Source: Sipunculus nudus
Lineage: Eukaryota; Annelida; Sipuncula; Golfingiida; Sipunculidae
DNA: 64,000 nt
Assembly (NCBI GenBank): GCA_026874595.1
Contig: CM049309.1
Coordinates: forward strand, 19,657,576 to 19,721,575
Direction: 5' to 3'
Positions within the stretch are counted from its first letter, which is position 1. Each line of letters starts with the position of its first letter. A program made the translations under genes and the position numbers. Positions 1 to 11,866 of the stretch are shown piece after piece. The notes beneath the pieces were generated by a model. It saw only the letters and a list, made by a program, of their open reading frames with translations, was not told where the DNA came from and did not search any database.

Positions 1-1700
1 CATCTGTATTTTTATGTTTTAAGGAATATTTCCTTGATTTTGAGACCACCAAATTAAATCGATGTTATCAGTTACTCAATTGTAGTTTAATCCAGTGACC
101 TGAAACCTGGTGTGTTTATTATGTCTTCACAAAAGACCCCTCCCCCCCCCCCCCCCCCCGACATTTTTTTGTCCCATCGTCTGTCGTTGTCTGTTCTACA
201 GCCTTGGTATGTAGGATATCTTTTAAAAGCAAAAACTTTTGAAGTGGTGGATATTTTTCCCTGAAATTTGAAACATAAAATATTTCTAACAAAATTTTGG
301 AGGAATTTAATGACTGGTGACCATTTCGATATTCAAAGTAAAATCAGCAAAAATGTAATATTTTGTGAACCCCATATCTTTCGTATTGAATATTATTGTG
401 TTCTTAAATTTGATAATTAATTGTTTCAACCAAGTTCTAGGATGAGATCGAAAAAATGATGACCCTTGCCGGGATCTCAAGGTCAAATCAGCCGAATTAT
501 AGTTCATCATGTTTAGGATTTCGTGGGAACGTGATAACTTTGGAAGTACTGCGTGCTTTTTCCCTTAAATTTGACACACCAGTTGTTTCCATCAAGTTCT
601 CAGAATATTTTGAAGATCTATTGATTTTCAAGGTCAAATCTGCGGATTTTTAGGATTATTATAAGCCCTATAACTTTTGAAGTAATGCATATTTTCTCTT
701 CATATTTGACACACCAGTTGTTTCTGCCATAACATTCATAGGAATTTGAAAACTGGAGAGCTTGACATTGATCTTCAACGTCAAATCTGTTTAAATCTAG
801 AATAATGTTTTAACCAAGAGGAGTTTGAAAACTAGTTTCCTTTACCTTGTTTTTTCTCTGATACAACTTGTATAAACCAGTCATGAATGGATTCAGTCTT
901 CACATACTAGTAAGCGTGACCCATCACTTAAGGGAGAACACTGTCGACTTTGGTGTTATAAGGTCGAAGGTAAGAACCCATAAGAAGTTAATCTTAATTT
1001 GGCTTTCAGATGATAAAAATGCTTTTGTGAATGTTAGGCTTAATGTCAGGCTAGTAAACTGAGCGTCATGACCAATGGGTCACTTGTTTTGTAGATGCAT
1101 GGATCATGTTACTAAATTCAGTTGAATTATGTTCTAAATGATGTTATTATAAATATTATGGATTACAAAAGTGTATGATATCAAGTATTTTCACACTGAA
1201 TATTTTATCTCTTATACTAAAGGTGGCGCCACTTGTGTTGTTTTGTTTGTAAACAAACTTGCATTTTCCACTATAACTTTCGTTTGCCATAGCTGGACAT
1301 TACTTTGAGCTAGATGAATGAAATAAGTGTGTAAATTGAGCTTTTATTTTCCATTTTTGTATATTTAAAAATTTTACAATTTTCCATATTTTGGGTTAAG
1401 ACATATAATTTTATTCCTATTACCGGGTATTCGAGGAATGACTGCAGCCATAAGCAACGGATATTTCAAAAGTCATTATTTATATGAATATATTCAGATA
1501 TATAAAGTGTGGCATACAGTTTGCTCAATTACTCAGGCCTACAAACTGAAATTGATTCATATTTTAACACGCGCACGAACAACACTCAGTATTGTTATAT
1601 CTTTCATCTGATATCAGAATGGTTCTCACATTTTATTGCTTAGGCAGAAAATTTCTATATGAATATAAACGATAAAAAATGCCGTTCTCCCTATTATTTG
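1..1700. other. Gene-free stretch with diverged repeats
   Basis: No coding region is recognised. A poly-C run (18 C) lies at 142-159. From about 231 to 860 a diverged tandem pattern recurs: an ACTTTTGAAGTA-like block is followed by a TTTGACACACCAGTTGTTTC-like block (starts near 231, 535 and 671). The rest is AT-rich and featureless. Confidence 0.5.
231..860 (+). repeat. Diverged tandem repeat, about three units
   Basis: Units begin near 231, 535 and 671 with a variant of AACTTTTGAAGT. In the second and third units this is followed by TTTGACACACCAGTTGTTTC and later by a block like TTCAAGGTCAAATCTG. Spacing is irregular and identity is modest, so this is an old repeat. Its family is not identified. 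Confidence 0.45.
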
Positions 1701-1720
1701 TGCATACATATACAGCTTAT

Positions 1721-1961
1721 ATAAATATAAACTTTATTTATTTTAAATGGATTGTACAACTCGATTGTACAATTGCACTCTCCATGGCTCAGATGTTGGC
1801 GCTCGGTAGTCGGTAAGGATGGACGAAACCGGAGGACCCGGAGAAAACCACCGACCTTGGACGGGCAACTATACAACCCACTCTCATAGCCACACCGGGG
1901 ATCGAACCCGGGTCGCCAGCAGAGAAAGCCAAGCGTTTAACCTCTCAGCTGTCCGACCCCC
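1721..1961 (-). mobile_element. tRNA-derived SINE
   Basis: Read on the minus strand, the element starts with GGGGGTCGGACAGCTGAGAGG, which contains an A-box-like CAGCTGAGAGG. It then has a B box, GGTTCGATCCC, both typical of an internal RNA polymerase III promoter. A GC-rich core with a TTTTCTCCGGGTCCTCCGG block follows, then an AT-rich tail. It is flanked by ATACAGCTTAT (1710-1720) and ATACAGCTAAT (1962-1972), a target-site duplication matching at 10 of 11 bases. This architecture is that of a tRNA-headed SINE; the exact family is not named here. Confidence 0.75.
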
Positions 1962-2343
1962 ATACAGCTAATATCACCCCTCTCGTTTTACATTTTTCAG
2001 GCCAAGGAAAATAGTTCATGTGAATAAATATTCTTAAAAAGTTTTAATGAATTAAAACTATTGTAATTTATTATAATGGGCATACATGTCTTTTAACAAT
2101 TATAGTCCGCTATATGATCTTCAAGTTTTAAATATACAAACGGCTAACACACACATGTATTTTATAATTCAACTGTTCCTGTTTTCGCTGATCGGGTGTT
2201 TGCATGAGACTCAAAGCGATACACGCGGGGCACCCCTAACTTCGTTAAAATTCCTTCTGCCAGGGTCGTAAACTAAAAAAAAATATATGGGGGGGGGGCG
2301 CACATGGAAGAAGCCTAAGGCTTAAAATTTTTAATTCGGGTGA

Positions 2344-2346
<3 letters not shown>

Positions 2347-2377
<31 letters not shown>
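2347..2377. repeat. (AT)n microsatellite
   Basis: A pure TA dinucleotide run. Confidence 0.9.
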
Positions 2378-2379
<2 letters not shown>

Positions 2380-2748
2380 GTGTGTGGGTGTGAGGCTCAT
2401 GGACTATACGACTTTCGAATAAATATACCTACAGTCATGAGCAACATTTGATAAAACAATTACTTATCGATGAGTGTTCTCGTTATCTGAAATTGGGGAA
2501 AGCCATATTATTAACATGATAATCGTATAATTTGTTTTGAACTTTCTCTTGAAAAGAGTGACACTCCCCCCCCCCCCCCCCATATAATCTAGGACCGGCC
2601 CCTGTGATCGTATATGAAACGAGCTAGCTGTCATCATCCAAATAACTGGTATATGACCGTTTTATTCATTTTAACACTTGCGGTACGTATACCTGACACG
2701 TAGCAGACGTAGCATCTTTTTGCACCACTGATCAAGGTTAACATTTAA

Positions 2749-3303
2749 GCTGTGTTTCCATTCATCCGTAAATCTGATTCTCGTACCTCTCGTACGCAAA
2801 AAATCGGATCCCTCTTTTTAAGATGAACTGTTTCCATATGTACGTTTTAACGTGCTCCGCATGCGTATCCGTAAAAACGGACAGCATCGAAACGGGTCGG
2901 TGAGCGATTCATCCGTTTTGCGGATGGCAAAAATGCCAACATTTCCCAAAAGTGCCCCGGCGCCAGGTGTGATGAGACATATTGACCTTCTTCCTGCCTG
3001 ACGTCCTTGCAGTTTCAAGGGAATCCGCAAGAAAAACGTACGTACTTATGGAAACAGTTTTTGCGGACTGCGCACTATGGAACGTACGTACGTCTTTTGT
3101 GGATACGTTTTTTTTTTGCGGATCCTACATGGAAACACAGCTTCTTCCTGCCTGTCGTCCTTGCAGTTTCAAAAGAGGCACGCGAAAGGGTATCCGCAAG
3201 AAAAACGTACGTACTTATGGAAACAGTTTTGACGGACTGCGCACTAGGGATCGTACGTACGTCTTTTGCGAATACGATTATTACGGATACATGGAAACAC
3301 AGC
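2749..3303. mobile_element. TTAA-flanked MITE with internal duplication
   Basis: The ends are inverted: GCTGTGTTTCCAT...ATCCGTAA at the left and TTACGGATACATGGAAACACAGC at the right. Both ends are flanked by TTAA (2745-2748 and 3304-3307), the target preferred by piggyBac-type transposases. No transposase is encoded, so this is non-autonomous. The inner part is duplicated: a block starting CTTCTTCCTGCCTG occurs near 2988 and again near 3142. An internal copy of the terminal motif (ATGGAAACACAGCTT) at 3129-3143 sits at the junction. Superfamily assignment rests only on the TTAA. Confidence 0.7.
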
Positions 3304-3307
3304 TTAA

Positions 3308-4015
3308 CGGCGGGTGTTTATATGTTTAAACTGATCTAGGCCATCATCTACTTTATACCATGGCAGGTAACCACACATAAAGTGATATAAAGACTGTCGT
3401 CATATACTTATTTCACATCTATATGTGACTTATCGAGGGATAATTAAAGTCATATAGAAGTAAAATAGATAAAAATATTAAAATAAGGATGTTTTGTTGG
3501 GACTTGATGGTTTATTTAAGGTGTGAAACCCCTCAAAGCAAGGATAAATGAGTTCATTTAGTGATAATCTGATAGAAAGGCCGGTGTGGGCCGGAGCCCT
3601 ATTTCCCTCTAATTGTCGCCTAGGCCAATGTTTGTTAACAAAGCGCCTATATAGATGGTCGAGGGCTATACTCATTTTCTGCTCAGACAGGTTTACCGAT
3701 TAGTCTACACCTGGGGATCATATTGGCCAATATGGAAATTATATATAGGCTTGGCCTATATTGGCCCCTATATTCATATTGCACATTTTAGTTTTACCAT
3801 AATCATAACGAATATTTCCTGTAAATGTGCTAAAAAAACTGCAAAAATAATAATATCCCGCAGTCAAGGCAGACGGGGCAGTGAAAACCCTTGTGGGCCT
3901 ATACCCCTTCTGGATTCACCCCTAGGCTATATAGTATAGTTGACCCATCATGTGCAGTGAGCACCTGTGACCAGTACACGAGTATATATATATCCTCTGC
4001 AAGTATGACACATTT

Positions 4016-4066
<51 letters not shown>

Positions 4067-4540
4067 TTAATAACATTTCAAATATATTGCAATTAAGTAT
4101 AAGGTTTTATAAAATAAGGTATTATGTTTCCAGTATATATGTTAATTCAAAACTACGTTTAGATTTAATATTTCATAGTAAACTCACAAATGAAACCAAA
4201 GTCTATTTAATTCTATCTATTTAATTTTTTCGTTGGCAATATATAAATATTATTCTCTGAACGGGGGGTGGGGGGGGGATGATTACATTGACCATCCCTC
4301 CCTAAATATTGACGCCCCTGTAGATCAGAAATCGGTGGCCAAGCTATACATCTTTGAATCTGCAAACGTGTACGCAATGGCACAAATAGGCGCCTATACC
4401 AACGTCCTACACTGATCAATAAATATAATATAAAACTGAATATATTAATATTATAGGCATAGGCCTATATATACATGTGCACACTGCAACGGCTAGAAAT
4501 ACACAACAGTAGGCTACATACATGTGTATGAGTCGGCCTT
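3308..4540. other. Gene-free stretch upstream of the HSP70 promoter
   Basis: No coding sequence is recognised. It contains an AT microsatellite (about 4019-4063) and a short G run near 4264-4279. The small open frames here have no recognisable domain. Confidence 0.5.
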
Positions 4541-4549
4541 TAGTTCGAG

Positions 4550-4855
4550 TACATTCTAGAATATAATATACACAGAATTATCTGTGGCCTTGTCACAAAA
4601 ACAGTAACATGTATATTTATAAATACTGTTCCTTTGTATCACATTGACGCTGCGCGAACATGTATCACTCAGTGTTCGGCAGCTCAACATAAAAACATCT
4701 CGAAAACTGACGAACATTCCATCGTGGTCACGTGCCACGTGTTTTGCATAGTGCGCAAGAAAAACTCCCGCCTTCGCTCAATGTTCATGTGTTGTTCACT
4801 GGCGGGTGGAAAATTCTAGAAACCGTCACGTGAACGTCATTTCCCGTATAAAAAA
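4550..4855 (+). promoter_or_regulatory. HSP70 promoter: heat-shock elements, E-boxes, TATA box
   Basis: A perfect three-unit heat-shock element (GAA-nn-TTC-nn-GAA, GAAAATTCTAGAA) lies at 4809-4821, with a TATA box (TATAAAAA) at 4847-4854. Weaker two-unit sites are TTCTAGAA at 4554-4561 and GAACATTC at 4712-4719. Three CACGTG boxes lie at 4729-4734, 4736-4741 and 4827-4832. Heat-shock factor binds alternating GAA/TTC pentamers, so heat induction of the downstream gene is expected. E-box factors (USF/Myc/HIF-type) are possible. Transcription would start roughly 25-35 bases after the TATA box. Confidence 0.8.
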
Positions 4856-4877
4856 CGCCGACCAGACGGCCCACCAA

Positions 4878-5026
4878 CATACACAGCAGGACTGCAAATA
4901 CTACCAGTGCTTTACAAAATTTACTCTCTGGTGCTGTCAGCCGAGAACGCTGGCTTTCGAGCTGCTGCTTGCTTGCAGACGATAGGCATATTGATCACGG
5001 GAACATAGCCCAAGCAGGAACCAACG
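4878..5026 (+). other. HSP70 non-coding first exon (5' UTR)
   Basis: This stretch follows the TATA box at the usual distance and ends with CCAACG before a good donor, GTAAGG. The next exon starts at 7816 after a T-rich tract and AACAG, four bases before the ATG. A 5'-UTR intron just before the start codon is common in animal HSC70 genes. The exact transcription start is an estimate. Confidence 0.65.
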
Positions 5027-6135
5027 GTAAGGTAGATCAAAACCGTGTTATTTTTTTTTTTTACTTTGTGAATTTGTGTCATTACATGGAATTGCTATCG
5101 TAACAGTTTATTTTTTATCGTGATACCGAATGACAGCTCGGGGAACAGACGACCCTGAAGTCCTGAACCCAGATAAAATTGCTGTGTCATGAATGTGATG
5201 TGTTTACTTAATATAATAATAACATATTAATATTTCATAATAATAACATATTAATATTTCATGATGTTCAAATCCGTATTGAACAATACCCAGGACAAGC
5301 TTTATAGAATAGCAATAACAGGCCTATGCCGTTATGGCAATGCTATATTAATATTACCGGTACAGGACCGTAGCCTGACCCAAATGGCAGAGGGGGCAGT
5401 TAGCGGAAGCGAAGGGTTAAAACCCCCGAGGGGGAGGGATTGGAAGGGGGTGTTACGGTGTCGAAAATTTTGAATAACTGTAAATATCTACTACTGCATT
5501 CTGAGCATTTTTCCTGTCATTAATTAGTCAATGCATAGAAAAAAATTAGGAAAAAAAGAATATCAACAATGCAATATTTTTTTAGCACCTCAAATACCCC
5601 CCCCCCCCCCCCCATGTGGCCATGCGGTATGTATTTTGTAGGCATGTAATTGTAGTATAAACACAGTACTTGCCAGAATTTTCTCGGAACTAAAAAAAAT
5701 CCTTGTCTTGTGAGACCTGATCGGATTCAAAGTACGTAGATGCTTCTAAACAGGTCGATCGGCACGCTCCTGGCACCCGGCCAACAGGAGCTTCCAGAAG
5801 GCAGAACCCTATCATCTTGAATGATATAGGACGACGTGATCACGCTGGTCTAGTGATCGGCCTACTTATGTTTTCACTTGCGCCGTGTGACTTGTTTAAC
5901 CTTAATATGCCTGAAAAAAATATTGTGTGAATAATACGGGCTTGTCATACACTCGATCACTCACTGAAAAATGTATACGTAGATCCACTGGATGACTGCA
6001 TACATTTTCTCTCCCCCCCCCCCCCCCCCCCCCCCCCCCCCTATTCCAGAAGTTTCTGTGTATCTGTAATGAAGGCTTACTTTACCTGTTTACCAGGAAC
6101 GTTGGGGGGGGGGGGGGGGGGGGGGGGGGGGCAAG

Positions 6136-6826
6136 TTTCTGTGCATCTGTCATGTAGGCAGGCCAACGTATTACTTTATCTGTTTATCTGGCACGGATTC
6201 TGCAGAGATACGGGTGAGGGGAGTCGTATAGATTGTAAGCTTTAGTTCATTTTTTGGTTATTTTCCATAATTGGCACTGTGTGAAGTACCGGTATATACG
6301 TATTAATTATGGGTAGGAACTGTTTGAAAAATCATTTTCGATGATTGAAAAAGATCGATGATCGATTTCTGTGCATCTTTCATGTAGGCAGGCCAACGTA
6401 TTACTTTATCTGTTTATCTGCCACGGATTCTGCAGAGATACGGGTGAGGAGGTCATATAGATTGTAAGCTTTAGTTCATTTTTGGGTAGTTTTCCAAAAT
6501 TGGCACAGTGTGAAGTACCGGTATATACGTATTAATTATGGGTAGGAACTGTTTGTAAAATCATTTTCGACGATTGAAAAAGATCGATGATCGATTTCTG
6601 TGCATCTTTCATGTAGGCAGGCCAACGTATTACTTTATCTGTTTATCTGCCACGGATTCTGCAGAGATACGGGTGAGGGGAGTCATATAGATTGTAAGCT
6701 TTAGTTCATTTTTTGGTTGTTTTCCATAATTGGCACTGTGTGAAGTACCGTTATATTCGTATTAATTAGGGATAAGAACTGTTTGTAAAATCATTTTCGT
6801 TGATTGGAAAAGATCGATGATCGATT
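6136..6826 (+). repeat. Tandem repeat, three 229-230 bp units
   Basis: Units start at 6136, 6366 and 6595, each with TTTCTGTGCATCT, and end in GATCGATGATCGAT. They are highly similar. A shorter diverged copy precedes them at about 6050-6102 (TTTCTGTGTATCTGTAATG...), cut off by the poly-G run. Confidence 0.85.
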
Positions 6827-6989
6827 ATTAATGTTCACGTATAAAGTGAATTTTACCTATTGTAGCGTTTAATGTATTGTAGCATATAATGACTGACTTA
6901 TTTGTCGTGTATATAATATTTATGTACATGTATCTTTGATGATTCATATATTGTGTTACATATGCATACTGTATATTTTATAATCTTTG

Positions 6990-7103
6990 TACCAGGTATT
7001 TATATCATGTTTTAAGGTTACAGGGCCCTGTGGAAGAACAGACTGTATTACTGAACAGGCTACCCTGTATAAATATATTGAAATAAATAAATAAATAAAT
7101 CAA
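6990..7103 (+). mobile_element. 3' end of a CR1/Jockey-like LINE
   Basis: The block CAGGGCCCTGTGGAAGAACAG ... CTGAACAGGCTACCCTG is followed by an (AATA)n tail. It matches the 3' tail of the LINE fragment at about 63704-63780 (CAGGGCCTTGTAGAAGA ... CTGAACAAGCCACC, then AATAAATAAATA). No reverse transcriptase remains here, so this is a 5'-truncated copy or a derived SINE. Confidence 0.6.
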
Positions 7104-7819
7104 TTATATTAAGTAACTTCTACATTACGGTCATTACCCAATACCGTGAAACTGTTTAAATTCAATATGCCTAAAATATTACCCGAACAAATTAAGTCTA
7201 GCTTGTACATCATTCTGTAAGTGTAAGGGTCAATGTAATGGCTGGGTTGTTAATACGTGTTCGCTGCACATGGTTCAGTTTTAATGCTTTTCATTACCGT
7301 GTAGATGCGAACCGGACCGCTTGGCTGGACCGGACCGCTAACACCAAATACTTAACCGCTTATCCTCGGACCGGTCCGGTCCGGACTGCTCTTCCCAATT
7401 TTTCAAGGTTAAAACTAAACAGGTGACTTGATGGATTCAGTCTCAACCTACAATCTTGTCATAAACAAGGTTTAATTAATTTCTAAAAAAAGACCCTTTA
7501 GCAACATAAAAAAGTATTTAAAGCAATAACAACTGCAATTAATTATTATATACGTACATATATATTTTTTTCATTATATTATGGTTATGTTTTGTTAACT
7601 TATGACCAAAGCTTTCCATAGATTTCATGTCATTATTAACTTTTAAACACATGAATCAGTAATTTTTATTTTATTGACAAAATATATTATTTTAATTTAA
7701 TACGGAAATGGCCATCCCCAAAGTCTGTCAATAAGTTTCATAGCAAGTATATACTTTTTTAATGAATGACACTTGTCAGGTGGCGATTTTTTTATATTTT
7801 TTAATTTTTTAACAGAATA

Positions 7820-10800
7820 ATGGCCAAAGCACAGGCTGTCGGAATTGACCTTGGAACGACCTACTCTTGTGTGGGAGTTTTCCAGCATGGCAAGGTTGAG
7901 ATCATCGCCAACGACCAAGGAAACAGGACCACGCCGAGTTATGTGGCCTTCACAGACTCCGAGCGGCTCATTGGTGACGCCGCCAAGAACCAAGTGGCCA
8001 TGAACCCATCAAATACCATCTTTGGTATGTGTACTTGTGTGTGCGTGTAGACTAGTTGCGAGAAATATTATATTCCACAGGTGTCCGACTAAATTTTTAA
8101 ACTTCTGTTTAATTTTGGTGACGTGGAAGTTTGTGTTAGATTCATTTGTTTAATGTCAGCTAATTCTTACCGCATGGATCACAATGTATTCAAAGGGTGA
8201 GCGATTTTACAAGCATCACTGGGCCCATCCCCCTGTTACCTGTCTTACCAACCTCCCTATTACTTAAACATGTTTCCCCCACTTTGAATGTCCATTAGCC
8301 TAATTTATGCTAAAATCCCCTCTATATAAGGCTTTAAACAACATTTCCATCTTCATACTCGGCTGCTTCCACTCGTGCACTAATTTGCATCACGAGCTGC
8401 AGCGGCTAAGTGTCAAGTGCCTTCGAGAATGGATGTACTGTTTATCCAGAACACTATGACTGACACAGTATTGTATAAATACAACGTATCTTGTAGGCAC
8501 GAATCTTACCTTCTGCAACCCCTAAATCCCAAAAGTTGTTTATTTCGTATGTGAAAGAAATGCTTTCATAACAGTGACAGGTTCAGAATGGTCAGTACCG
8601 ACCAGAGTTAGTCCTCAGTGACAAGAGTATTCTTAGAGTGCTGGTGAAGTATGTTTCCAAAAAAATATCCAACATTCACAATGTACTTTTCAGACGCTAA
8701 GCGACTCATCGGAAGACGATTTGATGAGAGCACAGTGCAGTCGGACAGGAAACACTGGCCTTTCACTGTTATTAGCGACGGCGGCAAGCCCAAAATCAAA
8801 GTGGAATACAAAGGGGAAACCAAGACTTTTTACCCAGAGGAAATCTCGTCAATGGTCCTGAACAAGATGAAGGAGACGGCGGAGACGTACCTCGGCCGTA
8901 CTGTATCCAGTGCTGTTATTACTGTACCAGCTTATTTCAATGACTCTCAGCGCCAGGCCACCAAAGATGCCGGGACCATTTCTGGTATGAATGTTTTGAG
9001 GATCATCAATGAACCAACGGCTGCAGCCATTGCGTACGGACTTGATAAGAAGGTCGGTGGTGAACGGAACGTTCTCATTTTCGACCTAGGCGGCGGGACC
9101 TTTGATGTATCCATTCTGACCATTGAAGAGGGAATTTTCGAGGTGAAGTCAACATCTGGTGACACCCATCTCGGGGGTGAAGACTTCGACAACCGCATGG
9201 TCAATCACTTCATCCAGGAGTTCAAGAGGAAGTACAAGAAGGATATCAGTGATAACAAGCGTGCTGTCCGTCGTCTGCGTACAGCCTGTGAACGTGCAAA
9301 GCGTACCTTGTCCAGCAGTACACAGGCCAGCATTGAGATCGACTCTCTGTATGAGGGTGTTGACTTCTATACCAGCATCACGCGTGCTAGGTTTGAGGAA
9401 CTAAACGCTGACCTGTTCCGTGGCACACTTGAACCAGTGGAGAAGGCACTCCGAGATGCGAAGCTTGACAAAGCATCTGTCCATGATATCGTCCTGGTTG
9501 GAGGATCCACACGTATCCCCAAAATCCAGAAACTCCTACAGGACTTCTTCAACGGCAAAGATCTCAACAAAAGTATCAACCCAGACGAAGCTGTCGCTTA
9601 TGGAGCTGGTAGGTTTAGCACAGTGTAACCTTCGCTAGATCACAAGTAAATGTCTGTTATATATTCCGGGGACACAATGGGAAACTACAAATTTAACTGG
9701 ATTGAAAAGAAAAGTTACCTCGTTTGAATTTTCTACAAAGGCTGAAGAAAATATTAATATTATTTCCTTTAACGACCTAACATTAAATGAGCGTCAACTG
9801 TACCAAGAAAATCATTTGCCTGGTCTCTGTGACGTTACTTTAATGTAATTTTACAAATTAGAGTAAGGGGGGGGGGGGGGGGTGCTGCTCTATTGTTTCA
9901 TTAATTGCCAACCCCCCCCCCCCCCCCCCAAAAAAAAACCACGTAAGACAGCAGTGTAGTCACAACAGATCGTTAAGCAACTTTTTTTTTGTCCAGCTCG
10001 ATTTTGTGCTAAATTAATACAAAACTAGACAGATGTGAACGGAATATAATGGATGAAACTGTTAAAACGGACCGTTGGAATGATAAGTGTCTATTTGCTG
10101 TTGCTGTTTATATAAATTCAGTGGTTGAGTGTAATTGCACTGTAGAGATGACTGTGGCAGTTAATCTCTGTGGGTGCATTATGTTATTATCATGATCCGT
10201 TGCTCGACTGCCCACCATTTACTTGTTAATAATATAAAAAATATAAGATGTTTGCTTTAATTTAGCCATAAATATTTTATTACATAAAATATGAGCGTTA
10301 GATTTTTATGTGTTTTGTTTTCCTTGCATTGCTTCCACGCATTTTTCAATTTTGATATACTATTTCCCATCAGATTAAGTTCAAGTGTGCATGCAAGTGT
10401 ATTACATTACTACATATATCTAAACACACGTGGTTTATATCATAAGATATTGATAATACCACTTGCGTCTTGTAATAGCCATTAACATTTTTTTTATGGT
10501 TGATTATTTCCACAGCTGTGCAGGCAGCCATTTTGTCTGGTGACAAATCAGAGGAGGTACAGGACCTATTGTTGCTAGATGTGGCCCCCCTGTCTCTGGG
10601 TATCGAGACTGCTGGCGGTGTTATGACATCCCTCATCAAGCGAAACACCACAGTCCCCACCAAACAAACCCAGACCTTCACAACCTACTCTGACAATCAG
10701 CCAGGTGTTCTCATTCAGGTGCATTATTTTTATCCTTTTGATTTCTTCCTCATGTACTTAAAAAAATGCTGAATTTAACTAAATATGTCTTATTTTTCCA

Positions 10801-11100
10801 CTAAACTTAATAGTATAATTTTCTTATAAGTAGGACATTTTCAGTCGCTTTTTTATTCATTCTGCTTTTGGGTTTCATACCTGTTAAATGATTTAATTTT
10901 TTTTTTATAATTTCATATTTTGGGATGTTTGATTTTCAGTGTTATATCATGATAATCTGTCTGAAATTAACATTCGTTCTTTGTCAATATGATGTTCAAT
11001 AGTCCATGCTTTCCCATGAGTAAGTGAGGTAGGATACTGTCCAACTCCTGTCCTGCTTTCTAAAATTAATCTTCATTAAAAATGCTTGTTACCACCTACA

Positions 11101-11132
<32 letters not shown>

Positions 11133-11535
11133 TATATATATATACATATATATATGTTTATTACGGTATATATTTGTGTTTATAAATGCATATATTTATA
11201 ACTAGAATTTATAAATATTTGTATGCATAATCATTTTCAACCTGACAGCACCATAAGTTTAGCACAAGATGATGTAGTTGCTAGAGAAAATTCTCTAGTA
11301 TTTACTTGTATTATTGGTCGTACAGGTCTATGAGGGTGAGAGAGCTATGACCAAAGACAACAATCTCCTAGGAAAGTTCGAGCTGACGGGTATCCCGCCA
11401 GCACCCAGGGGAGTGCCCCAGATCGAGGTGACCTTTGACATTGATGCCAACGGAATCCTTAATGTCTCTGCGGTGGACAAGAGTACCGGCCGTGAGAACA
11501 AAATCACTATCACCAATGATAAGGGTGAGTGTGTG

Positions 11536-11603
<68 letters not shown>

Positions 11604-11814
11604 CGTGTGTGTGTGTGTGTATCTCCTTTAGTTGTTCTATTTAAATTTGTTCCCCATAGTATATCAAATAATAGAAATATTTGGAAACCATTACTATATT
11701 ATTTTTAAAGTTTACTTGCTTAATTGTTAATGTTTGAGTAATTGTCAAACCAGTTATGATATACATGAAATATCATTTCCATTTTGTGAAGACCTTGAAG
11801 CTATTTTGCCTATC

Positions 11815-11866
<52 letters not shown>

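Larger units (their letters stand above)
5027..7815 (+). other. HSP70 intron 1 (5' UTR intron)
   Basis: A 2.8-kb intron with a GTAAGG donor and AACAG acceptor. It contains a doubled 24-bp ATAATAATAACATATTAATA-type block near 5216-5265, poly-C runs at about 5597-5613 and 6013-6041, and a poly-G run at 6104-6131. It also holds a 229-bp tandem repeat and a LINE 3' tail. Near 7313-7386 are GC-rich palindromic motifs (ACCGGACCGC, CGGACCGGTCCGG). No coding region is recognised. Confidence 0.6.
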